Origin: a virus
Strand: one strand, 5' to 3'
IMG/VR virus record: IMGVR_UViG_3300024520_000249
Coordinates: 1-36,006 of that record
DNA length: 36,006 bases
Shown: positions 10,186 through 18,780 of the stretch, piece after piece
Numbering within the stretch: position 1 is the first letter of the stretch
How the letters are laid out: the number at the start of each line of letters is the position of its first letter
The notes under the pieces: generated by a model
What the model was told of the DNA's origin: nothing
Seen by the model: only the letters and a program-made list of their open reading frames with translations
Databases searched by the model: none
Translations under genes and position numbers: made by a program

Positions 10186-10898
10186 TATACATCTCTGCTC
10201 ATTCTTACTTTAGGCACCATATTGTACAGAATTCTGGCAACATCATTCATGTCGTCACGAGTGGTGTTTCTCATAGATGACTTCACTTTGGACACATAAT
10301 GTCCAAGACGGTCCAACATAAACTCATATCTGTCAGTAGGGATATTACCATTAAGAAAATCTTCAAAATAAATCTTAGTCAGGCAATACCAATAGCAAGG
10401 TTCTTGATGACCATCCTGGATTAAGGGATATCCCCGTTCATCGACAGCAACTCCCAGGTAATCTATCTCAATGGTATATTCATCACTTACTGTACTGGGA
10501 TCATTGTAATTAAACCTGAGAAAACATCCGTCAAAATCATACTTTGGTACTGCACATCGGTTGCGAAAGACACTGAGTATTCTATACACATTACAGGGAA
10601 GATCTGCTTTGTTCTTCTTCACAGTGACCGGCACACCATAGAACTTTACAAATCCTTCATATTCACCAATTTCTTCAACTTCACATTCAGCACACCATTC
10701 AACAATGTCTCCGATATCAAGATTCTTGCCTTTCACATTCCTGGCTATTCTTGCCATCACATTGTCAATAGTCACATATTTACCCACACAAACAGGTTCA
10801 ATCTTCCTGGCAATGAAAGTCCTGTCTGATGAAGCCGATGTGCCTACATTGAGATTCCTTGTAAATAAAGGATTACTGAGTGATGCCGGAGTTGCCAT
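10185..10898 (-). CDS. Neck/tail ring protein of crAss-like type
   Basis: This 237-residue protein sits just before the muzzle-like gene. It is rich in cysteine, with about ten (including WCAEC, PCYWYC), in a mixed beta protein. A central motif, DYLGVAVDERGYPLI followed by DGHQEPCYWYC, and the C-terminal helix SSMRNTTRDDMNDVARILYN are patterns I recognise from structural proteins in this position of Bacteroidota podoviruses. The likely role is one of the ring layers joining portal and tail hub. It starts at ATG 10898, one base downstream of the neighbouring gene's stop. No enzyme motif is visible. The specific ring number cannot be assigned from sequence alone. Confidence 0.7.
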   Translation of the reverse strand: MATPASLSNPLFTRNLNVGTSASSDRTFIARKIEPVCVGKYVTIDNVMARIARNVKGKNLDIGDIVEWCAECEVEEIGEYEGFVKFYGVPVTVKKNKADLPCNVYRILSVFRNRCAVPKYDFDGCFLRFNYNDPSTVSDEYTIEIDYLGVAVDERGYPLIQDGHQEPCYWYCLTKIYFEDFLNGNIPTDRYEFMLDRLGHYVSKVKSSMRNTTRDDMNDVARILYNMVPKVRMSRDV

Positions 10899-10899
10899 A

Positions 10900-11466
10900 T
10901 TATTGATTATTTTGATACATCATTGAGGCGATATTACGACCACCATTCCGATACCCCATTCTATTGCCAGCAGCCCTGCCACTACCAGCAGATCTACCGC
11001 CAATAATTCCGGTCATTACAGCAGTAGGAAGTAATTCATTTGTGAGTGCTGGTTTTTCACGAGTTTGTGGACCTAATCCTTGGAGATACTTCCCCCACCT
11101 ATCTGCAAATTCATTTGCTGCTTCGGTGGTTGCACTACCAAGCTGACCAGGAGCTGTTGCACGGGCAGATGGCGTGTTCATAAGTCTGGGCACTCTTCCT
11201 ATTGTGCCTTTCGCTGATGCGACTGGTTGCCTTCCATAATTTCTTAATCTTGCAGCATTTTTTTGAAAAGCAAGGCGAGACTGAAATTGTGTGTCGCTTT
11301 CTCCTGGAAGTTTAACAATCCCGCCATCGGCAAGTTCAGGATAATTTCTACGAAAAGTGCCACCTCCGGCATAGCCATAAAGGTTATCCATATTTGAAAC
11401 AGTGTCCATTTGCATTGGATCAGTCATGCGACCACCAAAATTGTACATCATTTTTAATAAAGCCAT
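10900..11466 (-). CDS. Small Gly/Arg-rich virion-associated protein, unknown
   Basis: This 188-residue basic, Gly/Arg-rich protein begins MALLKMMYNFGG, nearly the same as the start of the neighbouring 447-residue protein (MSLQEMMYQDGG). It carries further GG elements (YAGGGTFRRNYPELADGG) and ends NIASMMYQNNQ, so the MMY motif appears at both ends. Residues about 95-145 hold two blocks also found in the partial gene at the left edge: a NTPSARATAPGQLG-type block, then D-R-WGKYLQGLG and KPALTNEL. I know no family for it. It may be a minor virion or cargo protein that evolved by duplication of a piece of a larger cargo gene. Confidence 0.75.
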   Translation of the reverse strand: MALLKMMYNFGGRMTDPMQMDTVSNMDNLYGYAGGGTFRRNYPELADGGIVKLPGESDTQFQSRLAFQKNAARLRNYGRQPVASAKGTIGRVPRLMNTPSARATAPGQLGSATTEAANEFADRWGKYLQGLGPQTREKPALTNELLPTAVMTGIIGGRSAGSGRAAGNRMGYRNGGRNIASMMYQNNQ

Positions 11467-11483
11467 GATTTAATATTTAATTT

Positions 11484-12827
11484 TTAATAAACTCTTCCAC
11501 CTTCTTTATGCGGAGATATTTCCTGAAATGCTTTTTTTCCTGTGTATGGTTTTCCTACTTCACGTCTATACATCCTGGCAATATCTTTTTGCAGCGGAAC
11601 ACTTATACCTTTATGTAATTTATCAGCAGATAGGTTTTCAATAAAATCTTTAAATATTGAATATCTTTTCAGCCATGCCTCAGATCCAATAGTTTTATCA
11701 CCAGCAACCGGAAATTCTTTTCCGCTAAAACCAAAATGACTTCTGACGGAGTTTCCTTCGCCAGGAGCAAATATTCCTATATTCTTTCCTGTTGAAGAAA
11801 TCGGGGTGCTTTTTCCTTTTAATGACAATTTACTTGATTCTAATAAATTATATCTCGTCATCGGTCCAGTAAATCCTCCCTTTTGTTCCATTAATGATTC
11901 GATAGCACGAAGGAGCAACTCGTCTGGAGTGATTTTTTTAGGAATATTAAGTACTCCTTTGTTTGGATCCAAAATCATCTTTTCGATAGCCAGTGCTCTT
12001 TCTCCTTTTTTGGTATTAAAAGAAGTTGGGCCTAATTTCGTTCCTTCAGATGCTCCAGGAACCACCTGCTCGCCATATTGAAGTCTTGATAATTGTTCAT
12101 TTATTTTTTCCTGAAAAGGTCTCTTTTGTGGAATATCAAATGATAGTTTTGTATCCTTAGTGGCAGATTCTCCACTTCTTAATTTATCAAATAGGGTTGG
12201 CGTTCTGTCGGTAATCCCTGATTCTAATTGTGCTATTTTTCCCTCTACCTTAGATAGTGCCGTACTTTTAAATGCAGGATCAGCAACCTTCGCAACCTTT
12301 GATTTCTTCATTAAATTTACAAGTTTCTTCCCAGCAGAAGCAACACCAGGCACCTTTCCCATTGCCTGCACTCCAGGGATCGGTAATGCTGCACCAATAA
12401 TAGCCGTGTGATACTCCTCTGCTTCCCTTAATGCTTCTCCTGTTAATCCCTTTGGATTCATGAATGCTAAATTCGGAGCACCGCTATACTTCTTACTTCT
12501 TACGTCCGTGGACGGATAATCCGCAGAACCATATTGCTTGGATGTTCTTTTTCCTTTTTGCTCGACTTTGGTTTTGTATTCAGGATAATTCTCATATTTA
12601 TACCTATGCTTTGAGGTATTGTATTTTTCCCTGAAATCAACTTCTTTTAACACAGCAAGATCACTCTCCACCTCTGCTTGTTGTTTAAGCTGTCCTATTT
12701 GTGACTTCACAGAGACAGGAACATTTGTTGATGTAGATTCAGACACAGATTTTGGACTAAAATCAAGTGGCGGATATTTCCCACCCTTTTTGCCTCCATC
12801 CTGATACATCATTTCCTGCAAAGACAT
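11484..12827 (-). CDS. Hypothetical virion-associated protein, MMYxxGG start
   Basis: This 447-residue, lysine-rich protein has no family I recognise. It begins MSLQEMMYQDGGKKGG and ends HKEGGRVY, so GG motifs flank a long hydrophilic body. Residues 110-165 include a mildly hydrophobic stretch (HTAIIGAALPIPGVQAMGKVPGV) that could be an amphipathic or membrane-active helix but is too broken by prolines for a clear transmembrane span. The next gene (188 residues) shares its N-terminal motif. It lies in the neck/tail block between two small connector-type genes and the ring protein. I would treat it as a structural or cargo protein without assigning a function. Confidence 0.75.
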   Translation of the reverse strand: MSLQEMMYQDGGKKGGKYPPLDFSPKSVSESTSTNVPVSVKSQIGQLKQQAEVESDLAVLKEVDFREKYNTSKHRYKYENYPEYKTKVEQKGKRTSKQYGSADYPSTDVRSKKYSGAPNLAFMNPKGLTGEALREAEEYHTAIIGAALPIPGVQAMGKVPGVASAGKKLVNLMKKSKVAKVADPAFKSTALSKVEGKIAQLESGITDRTPTLFDKLRSGESATKDTKLSFDIPQKRPFQEKINEQLSRLQYGEQVVPGASEGTKLGPTSFNTKKGERALAIEKMILDPNKGVLNIPKKITPDELLLRAIESLMEQKGGFTGPMTRYNLLESSKLSLKGKSTPISSTGKNIGIFAPGEGNSVRSHFGFSGKEFPVAGDKTIGSEAWLKRYSIFKDFIENLSADKLHKGISVPLQKDIARMYRREVGKPYTGKKAFQEISPHKEGGRVY

Positions 12828-12829
12828 AA

Positions 12830-13279
12830 CTAATATTTGTGTCCGTTAATAATAAGATCCGCCATTCGGTTTCTGTTTACCTGGTTAAAACGAAATTTGA
12901 ATATTTTCTTTGTACGCTCCCTGTATTCGTCATTGATCTTAAAGCGAGATGTAAATATCTTTCCATCTGAATGAAACTGGTAAACATAATCATCCCTGTC
13001 AAGATTTTCACAACGCTTTATCATTATGTATCCCATTCCCCTTACGGGCAATATGAATATATTGTTCTCAAGAATTATATCATCAGCAACAAGTTTGAGA
13101 AAATCCTTAAATATGTTTTTTGCTTTTTGCTGTGCTGCCCTTTCGTCAACCTCTCCGGTTAATTCTTTAAATTCAGAAAAAGGGAAACGCTTAGTATTAA
13201 ATACATCATTAATTCCATTGATACTGTACACAAAGTCAATATCAGTGACCTCTTTGCTTATGAATTTTCTGCACCTCAA
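12830..13279 (-). CDS. Conserved small protein of the neck gene block, unknown
   Basis: This 149-residue basic protein overlaps the preceding gene by 4 bp (ATGA), a sign of coupled translation. It is mixed alpha/beta, with a beta-rich centre (DIILENNIFILPVRGMGYI) and a strongly basic C-terminal helix containing YRERTKKIFKFRFNQVNRNR and ending INGHKY. Such a basic C-terminus could contact DNA or an acidic partner. Proteins of this size in this spot are common in crAss-like genomes, but I know no established function. It has no membrane segment or catalytic motif. Confidence 0.7.
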   Translation of the reverse strand: MRCRKFISKEVTDIDFVYSINGINDVFNTKRFPFSEFKELTGEVDERAAQQKAKNIFKDFLKLVADDIILENNIFILPVRGMGYIMIKRCENLDRDDYVYQFHSDGKIFTSRFKINDEYRERTKKIFKFRFNQVNRNRMADLIINGHKY

Positions 13280-13668
13280 TGTTTAAAAACGTCTTTTGGT
13301 TGAATCCTGCTTGCATGAACAAAAATCCTGGCAGCATCATTATTTACACGAATACCATCAAAATCAGCTTTCGCCTGAGCCCCTGCGGGATCACGATATT
13401 GATCTCTTCTGGCTGTATTAAAATCCTGACTTTCAGCCGGAATCGGCACATCTGTTTCTACAATATTCTTTTCTTCAAGTTGATACTCCATACCGTCAAC
13501 AAAAACAGTATAGACTATAATTGGAACTCTTGGTTCACCATCGCAAACACAACTACCCATCAGGGTACTTTTTGCTGTATATTCAAATTGATGATTGACT
13601 TTGAATAATTGGCCATTAATAATATGTGCCATGGTAACTGTAAGTAATCCTAAGCTTTCTTCACTCAT
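13276..13668 (-). CDS. Conserved small virion protein candidate
   Basis: This 130-residue protein starts at ATG 13668, overlapping the previous stop by 4 bp. A second Met at 13632 (MAHIINGQLFKV) is an alternative start. The N-terminal half is beta-rich and contains CVCDGEPRVPIIVYTVFVDG, a paired Cys-x-Cys before a strand; the C-terminal half is helical and charged and ends QPKDVFKH. The gene is sandwiched between two neck-type proteins and overlaps both by 4 bp, so the three products are probably made together. No family or enzyme motif recognised. Confidence 0.7.
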   Translation of the reverse strand: MSEESLGLLTVTMAHIINGQLFKVNHQFEYTAKSTLMGSCVCDGEPRVPIIVYTVFVDGMEYQLEEKNIVETDVPIPAESQDFNTARRDQYRDPAGAQAKADFDGIRVNNDAARIFVHASRIQPKDVFKH

Positions 13669-14369
13669 TGTCGTTGCGGTTGTGGTTGATTAGTTTGCTC
13701 CGGTGCCGGACTCGGTGTATCTTTTGCATTGTTAGATTCATCAGGCATCATTGGGAGCGTACTCATTAATTGCTTTATCGTCATAATCTCAATCTTTTTA
13801 ACCAGGTTGAGATCTATCGGGTATTCACTGTTTTCGTTTACAAAAGAACAACTGGTGCCGGTGCATCCTTTTGAGGGATCTTCCAATACGGCAATCATTC
13901 TCAGGTAACAAAGCTTTTTTATAGAACCCGGGAAGTTCTTTACAAATGCCTTTCCACTAACGATCGTGTATGCAGGATCCTTTCCTGTATATGTAGAAGC
14001 ATCTGAATATTGAAAGCCGGTAAATGACTTCCATGAGAAGGCGTGATTGCCGTCCATTGTACCAAAATACTTAATCCCTTGTTCGGCTATACCAAAAAGA
14101 AGGGGAGGGAGTTGAGCTGAGAACTCAATGATCCCGGACTTAACACCACTGCATTCGAGTTCATCACAATTTACCTGTATGCAATCGCATATCTGGTAAT
14201 TGTCTTCACGAATAAAACCAAATTTCCTCTTTTCTTCCTTGAGCAACACCGCTCTGGCAACATGAATTTCATGATAAATATGCTCTATATCAATCCTTTC
14301 ATCATCTGAAGAGAAATATCCCTTGAGTTGGTTTCTGATACTAAAACCGATTTCCGAAAGTTTAGCCAT
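13665..14369 (-). CDS. Neck/head-tail connector structural protein
   Basis: This 234-residue protein has an N-terminal helix with SDDERIDIEHIYHEIHVARA, typical of crAss-like connector or collar proteins in this position. It is followed by a Cys-rich segment (ICDCIQVNCDELEC) and a beta domain ending at a second Cys cluster (KGCTGTSC). The last ~35 residues are a Pro/Gln/Ser tail (SPAPEQTNQPQPQRQ) that is probably disordered. It starts at ATG 14369, just after a T-rich hairpin. The eight or so cysteines fit the pattern seen in its neighbours. The role as a ring or connector component is inferred from position and from the N-terminal helix. Confidence 0.7.
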   Translation of the reverse strand: MAKLSEIGFSIRNQLKGYFSSDDERIDIEHIYHEIHVARAVLLKEEKRKFGFIREDNYQICDCIQVNCDELECSGVKSGIIEFSAQLPPLLFGIAEQGIKYFGTMDGNHAFSWKSFTGFQYSDASTYTGKDPAYTIVSGKAFVKNFPGSIKKLCYLRMIAVLEDPSKGCTGTSCSFVNENSEYPIDLNLVKKIEIMTIKQLMSTLPMMPDESNNAKDTPSPAPEQTNQPQPQRQ

Positions 14370-14376
14370 AATTCAT

Positions 14377-14417
14377 AAAAACCCCTTACCAAGAAAGTTA
14401 ATCCACGGTGAAGGGTT
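14377..14417 (-). terminator. Possible intrinsic terminator or attenuator
   Basis: Read on the minus strand, AACCCTT-c-ACC can pair with GGT-AA-GGGgTT across a 16-nt loop, followed directly by five T. The stem has single-base bulges, so it is imperfect. It lies in one of the larger gaps of the late operon (14370-14428) and could lower expression of the downstream tail genes relative to capsid genes. Confidence 0.4.
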
Positions 14418-14428
14418 TAGGTTTTCGT

Positions 14429-14848
14429 TTAAAAATTACCCTGCTGCTGTCTTTTTTGCTTCTCCTTTAGTTCACGAAGTTCAGCCCAGTCGGTTACTAT
14501 ACCATAAAGCCAACTCCTAATCAACCAAAAGAAAGCATTTACAAAAGACGCACTCATACACACCGCAACCCATCTGAAAAGCTCCTTTAGTTCAAAAGCA
14601 ACTTCTAATTGAGATATACTCAGAACATTGACATCTGATTGAAAGCACCAGATTGTCCAGTAAATAGCAGTTCCCCAAAAGCTTGCAAGACACGGACAAC
14701 AAGCTATCAGTGGCCTTGCAATCCAAAAAGGCATCCATTTACGAAGAAAGAATAACCTTATTGGGAAACCTATTCTGCCCTGGTCTGTGATTTCTCTCAG
14801 ACCAAGGCAGAATAAGCTCACAATTGCTATTGTCCCAAATAAACTCAT
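14429..14848 (-). CDS. Small membrane protein with CCPCLASFWG motif (DUF1360-like)
   Basis: I chose ATG 14848 (MSLFGTIAIV, 139 residues) because it opens directly into a hydrophobic helix and avoids overlap with the previous gene; an ATG at 14869 would add seven residues. Hydrophobic segments lie at about residues 2-18, 40-68 and 91-118, so three spans are likely. The second holds ACCPCLASFWGT (49-60), close to the CPxCMxSVWG signature I associate with DUF1360-type phage membrane proteins. The C-terminus is a charged helix ending KEKQKRQQQGNF. The function of the family is unknown; holin-like activity or a role in membrane contact of the tail are possible. A membrane protein inside the neck gene block is notable. 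Confidence 0.7.
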   Translation of the reverse strand: MSLFGTIAIVSLFCLGLREITDQGRIGFPIRLFFLRKWMPFWIARPLIACCPCLASFWGTAIYWTIWCFQSDVNVLSISQLEVAFELKELFRWVAVCMSASFVNAFFWLIRSWLYGIVTDWAELRELKEKQKRQQQGNF

Positions 14849-14853
14849 TTGGA

Positions 14854-15669
14854 TTAACAAATGGCACAAGTGCCACCATTTGCAATAGGAATAAGCCCTG
14901 CAATCGGACCGTCAAAAGCTCCAAAGTTTGCGTCAAGAGAACGTACGTAGAAATAAACGTCTTTCTCGTAATCGTTCCAATGACTCGCACCATCGAGATC
15001 TTGTTCGGCTGCAGGAAGCATTATCCTGAAGTGATACTCGCAGTAACTTACCCCCTGCAACGGCAGGTCAGGTTGAGCCCCTTGAAGTCCCCAAGGAATC
15101 GGGAACAAGCGGTTCATGTAGTTGGAGTCCAATACGGCTGTAACAAAAGGCACAGTTTCTACGATGTTTGCTGATGTGGCAAATACATCGAAGTTACCTG
15201 TGGTGAATCCCACAGCGGCTTTATTGTAGTCGTAATCACAAATACCGGTGAGGGTAATTGTGTTGACTCCGCAACTTGCGGTAACACATGCAAATGGATC
15301 CGCATTAATCTGTGCGGTAATTGCTGCACAAACAGCTGCTGCTGTCGGTGTAGCTCCATTTGGATCCTGGTAGCAATAGACTTTCGGTGACGGAAAAGTG
15401 GTGTGCGTCTCATAGTCGTACAAGTCCGGAAGACAAGTAACCTGAAGACACCACTCATACGGACACTCGCATGTGGTTGGAATCAACACCTCAACAGTCA
15501 CTGCTCTCGGCACGCAGGCCGTAGTGCAAGATTTGTGAGATGCATTAACCAATGCCACAGTCACGTCTCCCCAAGGAAGAATAGTTGCTGATGTATTCAC
15601 AACAACATTTGCGATTTGAGCAGGATCTATATTGTTAATTAAGATCCTGTCTGCTTGTCTTCGTAGCAT
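14854..15669 (-). CDS. Cys-rich structural protein, probably virion neck or decoration
   Basis: This 271-residue protein follows the ring-type protein and starts at ATG 15669. It has 14 cysteines, many in closely spaced pairs (CTTAC, CECPYEWC, GTCAIC at the very C-terminus), and is otherwise beta-rich with little Lys. There is no signal peptide or membrane span. The Cys spacing does not form a standard zinc finger; disulphides or metal binding are both possible. Position within the capsid/neck block and its beta-rich composition argue for a virion protein. I cannot name a family. Confidence 0.7.
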   Translation of the reverse strand: MLRRQADRILINNIDPAQIANVVVNTSATILPWGDVTVALVNASHKSCTTACVPRAVTVEVLIPTTCECPYEWCLQVTCLPDLYDYETHTTFPSPKVYCYQDPNGATPTAAAVCAAITAQINADPFACVTASCGVNTITLTGICDYDYNKAAVGFTTGNFDVFATSANIVETVPFVTAVLDSNYMNRLFPIPWGLQGAQPDLPLQGVSYCEYHFRIMLPAAEQDLDGASHWNDYEKDVYFYVRSLDANFGAFDGPIAGLIPIANGGTCAIC

Positions 15670-15693
15670 GTTTTCTCAATTTTAGATTAATAA

Positions 15694-16407
15694 TTATTGA
15701 ATTGACTGAGCATCCTCAATCATTTTGCCTTGATATCTTGGCGACTCTGATTGCTGAAGCTTTTTTCTGACACACAAATCTACGATTTCTTCCCGGATAT
15801 GTATAGGAAGCTCACAGTCCACCTGTGGGACACTGACTCTGATGTCTCTTGGATACCTTATATATTCCATTCGACATTCAGATGCCCACGAATCGGTTCC
15901 TGTGATCACCTTTACATTATTTCCGATGATTTCGTAATACACACGCTCATCCTTCGGTTTGTTCCAGGGGTCCCTGACGATTTCAAAACGCTTATCGCTT
16001 TTCATCACCTTGGCTTTTAAGAAATCACTGATGCCCGTTAGCCCGCATACGTTATTCACGTAATTGAGTTTGAGCGAAACATTCAGCATAAACATATAGC
16101 CATGATTGTCGCCATTAGGATTTCCCGTGGTTGTAACAAATGCCTGGTCGTTGTACGGAAGTACAAAGAGTTCTTCAGTTGCTACATTATTTCCTGTATT
16201 TGCTATTACATCAACAACATGAAGGATCCGAAGATCATCAATGCGTTTCTGTATTAACTCAACCTCATGGTAACGGTTCTTAACAACCTCATGTTGACAA
16301 TTATTTACCAACAAATCCCATTCGGTAGGAAATATCGTACCGGTTTGCTCCTTGTTGTAAAACTCCAAGGTAGCATCATACATCTGCTGTGCGGTTCGTA
16401 TGATCAT
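15694..16407 (-). CDS. Head-tail connector / ring protein of crAss-like type
   Basis: This 237-residue protein starts with a helix (AQQMYDATLEFYNKEQTG) and a segment LLVNNCQHEVVKNRYHEVE. Its C-terminal part carries EYIRYPRDIRV, a short Cys-containing strand, and IHIREEIVDLCVRKKLQQSE. This last pattern (E-[LI]-P-x-H-x-[RH]-E-E-I-V-D-x-[AC]-V-R) is, in my reading, the hallmark of a conserved connector protein found two genes after the capsid gene in Bacteroidota podoviruses. Likely role: a ring below the portal. It begins at ATG 16407, overlapping the upstream stop by one base. Confidence 0.75.
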   Translation of the reverse strand: MIIRTAQQMYDATLEFYNKEQTGTIFPTEWDLLVNNCQHEVVKNRYHEVELIQKRIDDLRILHVVDVIANTGNNVATEELFVLPYNDQAFVTTTGNPNGDNHGYMFMLNVSLKLNYVNNVCGLTGISDFLKAKVMKSDKRFEIVRDPWNKPKDERVYYEIIGNNVKVITGTDSWASECRMEYIRYPRDIRVSVPQVDCELPIHIREEIVDLCVRKKLQQSESPRYQGKMIEDAQSIQ

Positions 16408-17267
16408 TATTCAGCTTCGGCAGGAGTCCCCTGCTCTTCTGTTTTTTCTTTAACAACTTCTTCCTCTGGCTCGGCAGCAGGAACAGAAGTTTCTTGAGGT
16501 GCTTCAGTTGAAGATTCTATTGTAGCATCATTAGCAGTCCCGGCAGGAGCAGGATTATCGAGTTCTTTGATCTGTTTCACCCACGATGTAATCAGTGAGT
16601 TGTTCTTTGGATCCTTCATCCACTCAATCGAATAATCTTCATTGATGCCGATAAGTTCATTACCGTACATGAATTTGCCATTCTCCATGTGAAGAACAGC
16701 ACGATCTACGAGTTTGTGGAGGAATTGCTTATGTTTCCTGTTTCTGTCAGTGTAAGCACTGATTATCTTTTCCGGATCCTCATCAGCCAGGTCATAGAGT
16801 TTGCCTTCTATTTGAGTGGCAGAAAGACTTCTTGCCCAAACCTGCATAAGGCGGGCGAAGTCCATCATTTCCTCAAGAGACATGCTTTTAATAAAATTAA
16901 AGGCCTCTATTTTTTCCCTTGTTTTACTGATGGTGATTTTTGCTTCTTCTTCTTTATCCTCAACATAAAAACGATGAACCAAAGGGTTTACCGATTTCTT
17001 ATTATCAGCCAATGCCAAATCAAGCATAATGAACTTGAAAACAATAGCATCAATTGGATTATTGAGGTCAAAGGTTTGAAGATGCTTAACCGGAATACTT
17101 GTTTCTTCATCGATGACATAAGGGCACGCAGCTTTTTCTTCATCATTTTTGAAGCTTTGGCCGGTATCGTACTGCTTTGTCTTTTCGTTGAACTTGGGAG
17201 CTATGAAGTACGGTGCAACATTGTACTTACTGTCCACTGCTATGAGTCTGACGGTCTTTTTTTCCAT
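16407..17267 (-). CDS. Capsid-block protein with acidic Pro/Ala/Glu tail
   Basis: This 286-residue protein lies directly after the major capsid gene, with a 33-bp gap. Residues 1-235 are mixed alpha/beta and highly charged. The last ~50 residues are a low-complexity acidic tail (repeated AP, EE, TEAPQET-type runs), presumably disordered. A gene of this size occupies this slot in crAss-like phages; its function is not settled. A capsid-associated or assembly role is reasonable. Similar acidic Pro/Glu-rich sequence occurs in the scaffold N-terminus and in the protein at 33975-34457. Confidence 0.7.
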   Translation of the reverse strand: MEKKTVRLIAVDSKYNVAPYFIAPKFNEKTKQYDTGQSFKNDEEKAACPYVIDEETSIPVKHLQTFDLNNPIDAIVFKFIMLDLALADNKKSVNPLVHRFYVEDKEEEAKITISKTREKIEAFNFIKSMSLEEMMDFARLMQVWARSLSATQIEGKLYDLADEDPEKIISAYTDRNRKHKQFLHKLVDRAVLHMENGKFMYGNELIGINEDYSIEWMKDPKNNSLITSWVKQIKELDNPAPAGTANDATIESSTEAPQETSVPAAEPEEEVVKEKTEEQGTPAEAE

Positions 17268-17300
17268 TTTTGAGTCTGTTTAATGATTAACAATTGATTC

Positions 17301-18749
17301 TTACGGCTTATACAGCTCTGCAAAGCCAAAGTGGTTCTTCAGACATAGACCTGTTTCTGAAAGAATCTGACACTGGTATCCATCCACTGAGTTGCTGGCA
17401 TACTCCATGCGGCCAGTTCCTCCGGGTTGTGACATACCGGTGACAACTTTCTTAACAAACCTACGGTCTTCAGCACCGTTTCCGAGAGAGACAAGCTCTA
17501 CGTTCGGATCTCCACCAATGGTGTTCCCCAGTGATACGAAGAAACCTCTGTGAGATTCCTTATTGACACCAAAGATGTCAGTATCCTGCGGCCTCCAAGC
17601 GGCATCCATCGCCTTGTTCCATGCAACGACTAATTTCACACCACCCATTTCGTAAGAGTTAAACGCAACTTTTACTCCTTGTTGGCGATCTTTTTCGCTG
17701 ACGAACAACGGTTGTGGATTGTACTTGAATACATCACGCATCAAACGTTGGAAATTCCAAACAAAGGCCTGGCCACCCATCACAAACACCTCGGTTAATC
17801 CATCTGAAGTGGTCAGCAGTTGGAGATTCTGCATCACGTTCTCCAGAACACGGATATTTAAGGTATTGTATTGATACTTCAATGAAGCATCACCTTGGGC
17901 AACAATTCCATCACCTTGAATGATCTCACGACCTTGCAAGTCACGAAGGAACACCTTCTCGTTCTGATCAATTGAAGCACGTCCAAAGATCAGTTGATTT
18001 TCCCTGGCATAAGCCCATCTACGGAGCATATCCATTTCCTGGTATTTGAACCACAGCTTTTGGCCGTTATGCTCAACCCACAGTACGGTGCTATTCGCTG
18101 ATCCTGAGATCGAGAATTGCATCCTTTGGATAGTCATGTAGTTGGTGTGCCACTCAGGGAAGGTATTTTTCTCATACCCTGTTTCACTCATTTCATGGAA
18201 AGCAGTATAGCTAAAGCCAACTTCACTTCCATCAGAAACTAATGCCGGAGGCACAAAAGCACCGGTAACATTAGTCACGAGTTTACATTTGTAAACCCAC
18301 TGCCCGCTGAGTTGTTCATACGGGAACTCATCCATCACCTGAATGATGGTCCTGCGATCCTTTAATTCCAATGTATCATTGGGAGAAAAGAAGTTTGTAT
18401 CCAGGTAAAGCAGAAAAACGCTTCCGTTGATACCGGGTGTTACCGTAGCACCACCTTGATCGTCAGTTGCATCCGCAATACAGACACCTTTTCTGAATGG
18501 ATACCCCTTAAGGGCCCACATGAACTTCCGGTTACCAATAACCTTAAAGTCCTTAGATGTCATGTCGGGAGTTAAACCCTTCTTGGCAAGACCTCTCCTG
18601 GCTAAATAGGATGAGAAAGCGGTAAAATTATCCTCGAACAAGTTCACCACATTGGTTGAAATCTCAGGGCGAGTCAGCAATGCTGCTGCCAGAGAATTCG
18701 TCATGGTGGTTCTGTTCGCATCAAAAGTACCAGTTCCAAGAATTTTCAT
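17301..18749 (-). CDS. Major capsid protein, crAss-like, HK97 fold
   Basis: At 482 residues this matches the size of crAss-like capsid proteins and sits in the usual slot after the scaffold. The N-terminus (MKILGTGTFDANRTTMTNSL) and internal GNRKFMWALKGYPFRKGVC look like the family. Later motifs include YQEMDMLRRWAYARENQLIFG, which corresponds to the spine helix, and VFVMGGQAFVWNFQRLMRD. The C-terminal part (GMSQPGGTGRMEYASN and CLKNHFGFAELYKP) is a family-type ending. The capsid shell is built of this protein. The start is preceded by A/T-rich sequence and no Shine-Dalgarno. Assignment rests on order, length and motif feel; a structure prediction would settle it. Confidence 0.85.
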   Translation of the reverse strand: MKILGTGTFDANRTTMTNSLAAALLTRPEISTNVVNLFEDNFTAFSSYLARRGLAKKGLTPDMTSKDFKVIGNRKFMWALKGYPFRKGVCIADATDDQGGATVTPGINGSVFLLYLDTNFFSPNDTLELKDRRTIIQVMDEFPYEQLSGQWVYKCKLVTNVTGAFVPPALVSDGSEVGFSYTAFHEMSETGYEKNTFPEWHTNYMTIQRMQFSISGSANSTVLWVEHNGQKLWFKYQEMDMLRRWAYARENQLIFGRASIDQNEKVFLRDLQGREIIQGDGIVAQGDASLKYQYNTLNIRVLENVMQNLQLLTTSDGLTEVFVMGGQAFVWNFQRLMRDVFKYNPQPLFVSEKDRQQGVKVAFNSYEMGGVKLVVAWNKAMDAAWRPQDTDIFGVNKESHRGFFVSLGNTIGGDPNVELVSLGNGAEDRRFVKKVVTGMSQPGGTGRMEYASNSVDGYQCQILSETGLCLKNHFGFAELYKP

Positions 18750-18780
18750 GTTTTCTCAAATTTGATTAATACTAAGTAAA

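Noticed and set aside
10900-12827. MMYxxGG starts as bacteriocin-type double-glycine leaders
   Set aside because: No peptidase-transporter gene nearby, and the motif also occurs inside other proteins and at a C-terminus.
16689-17273. 194-codon plus-strand frame opposite the capsid-block gene
   Set aside because: Shadow of the minus-strand gene; Cys/Phe-rich with no domain pattern.
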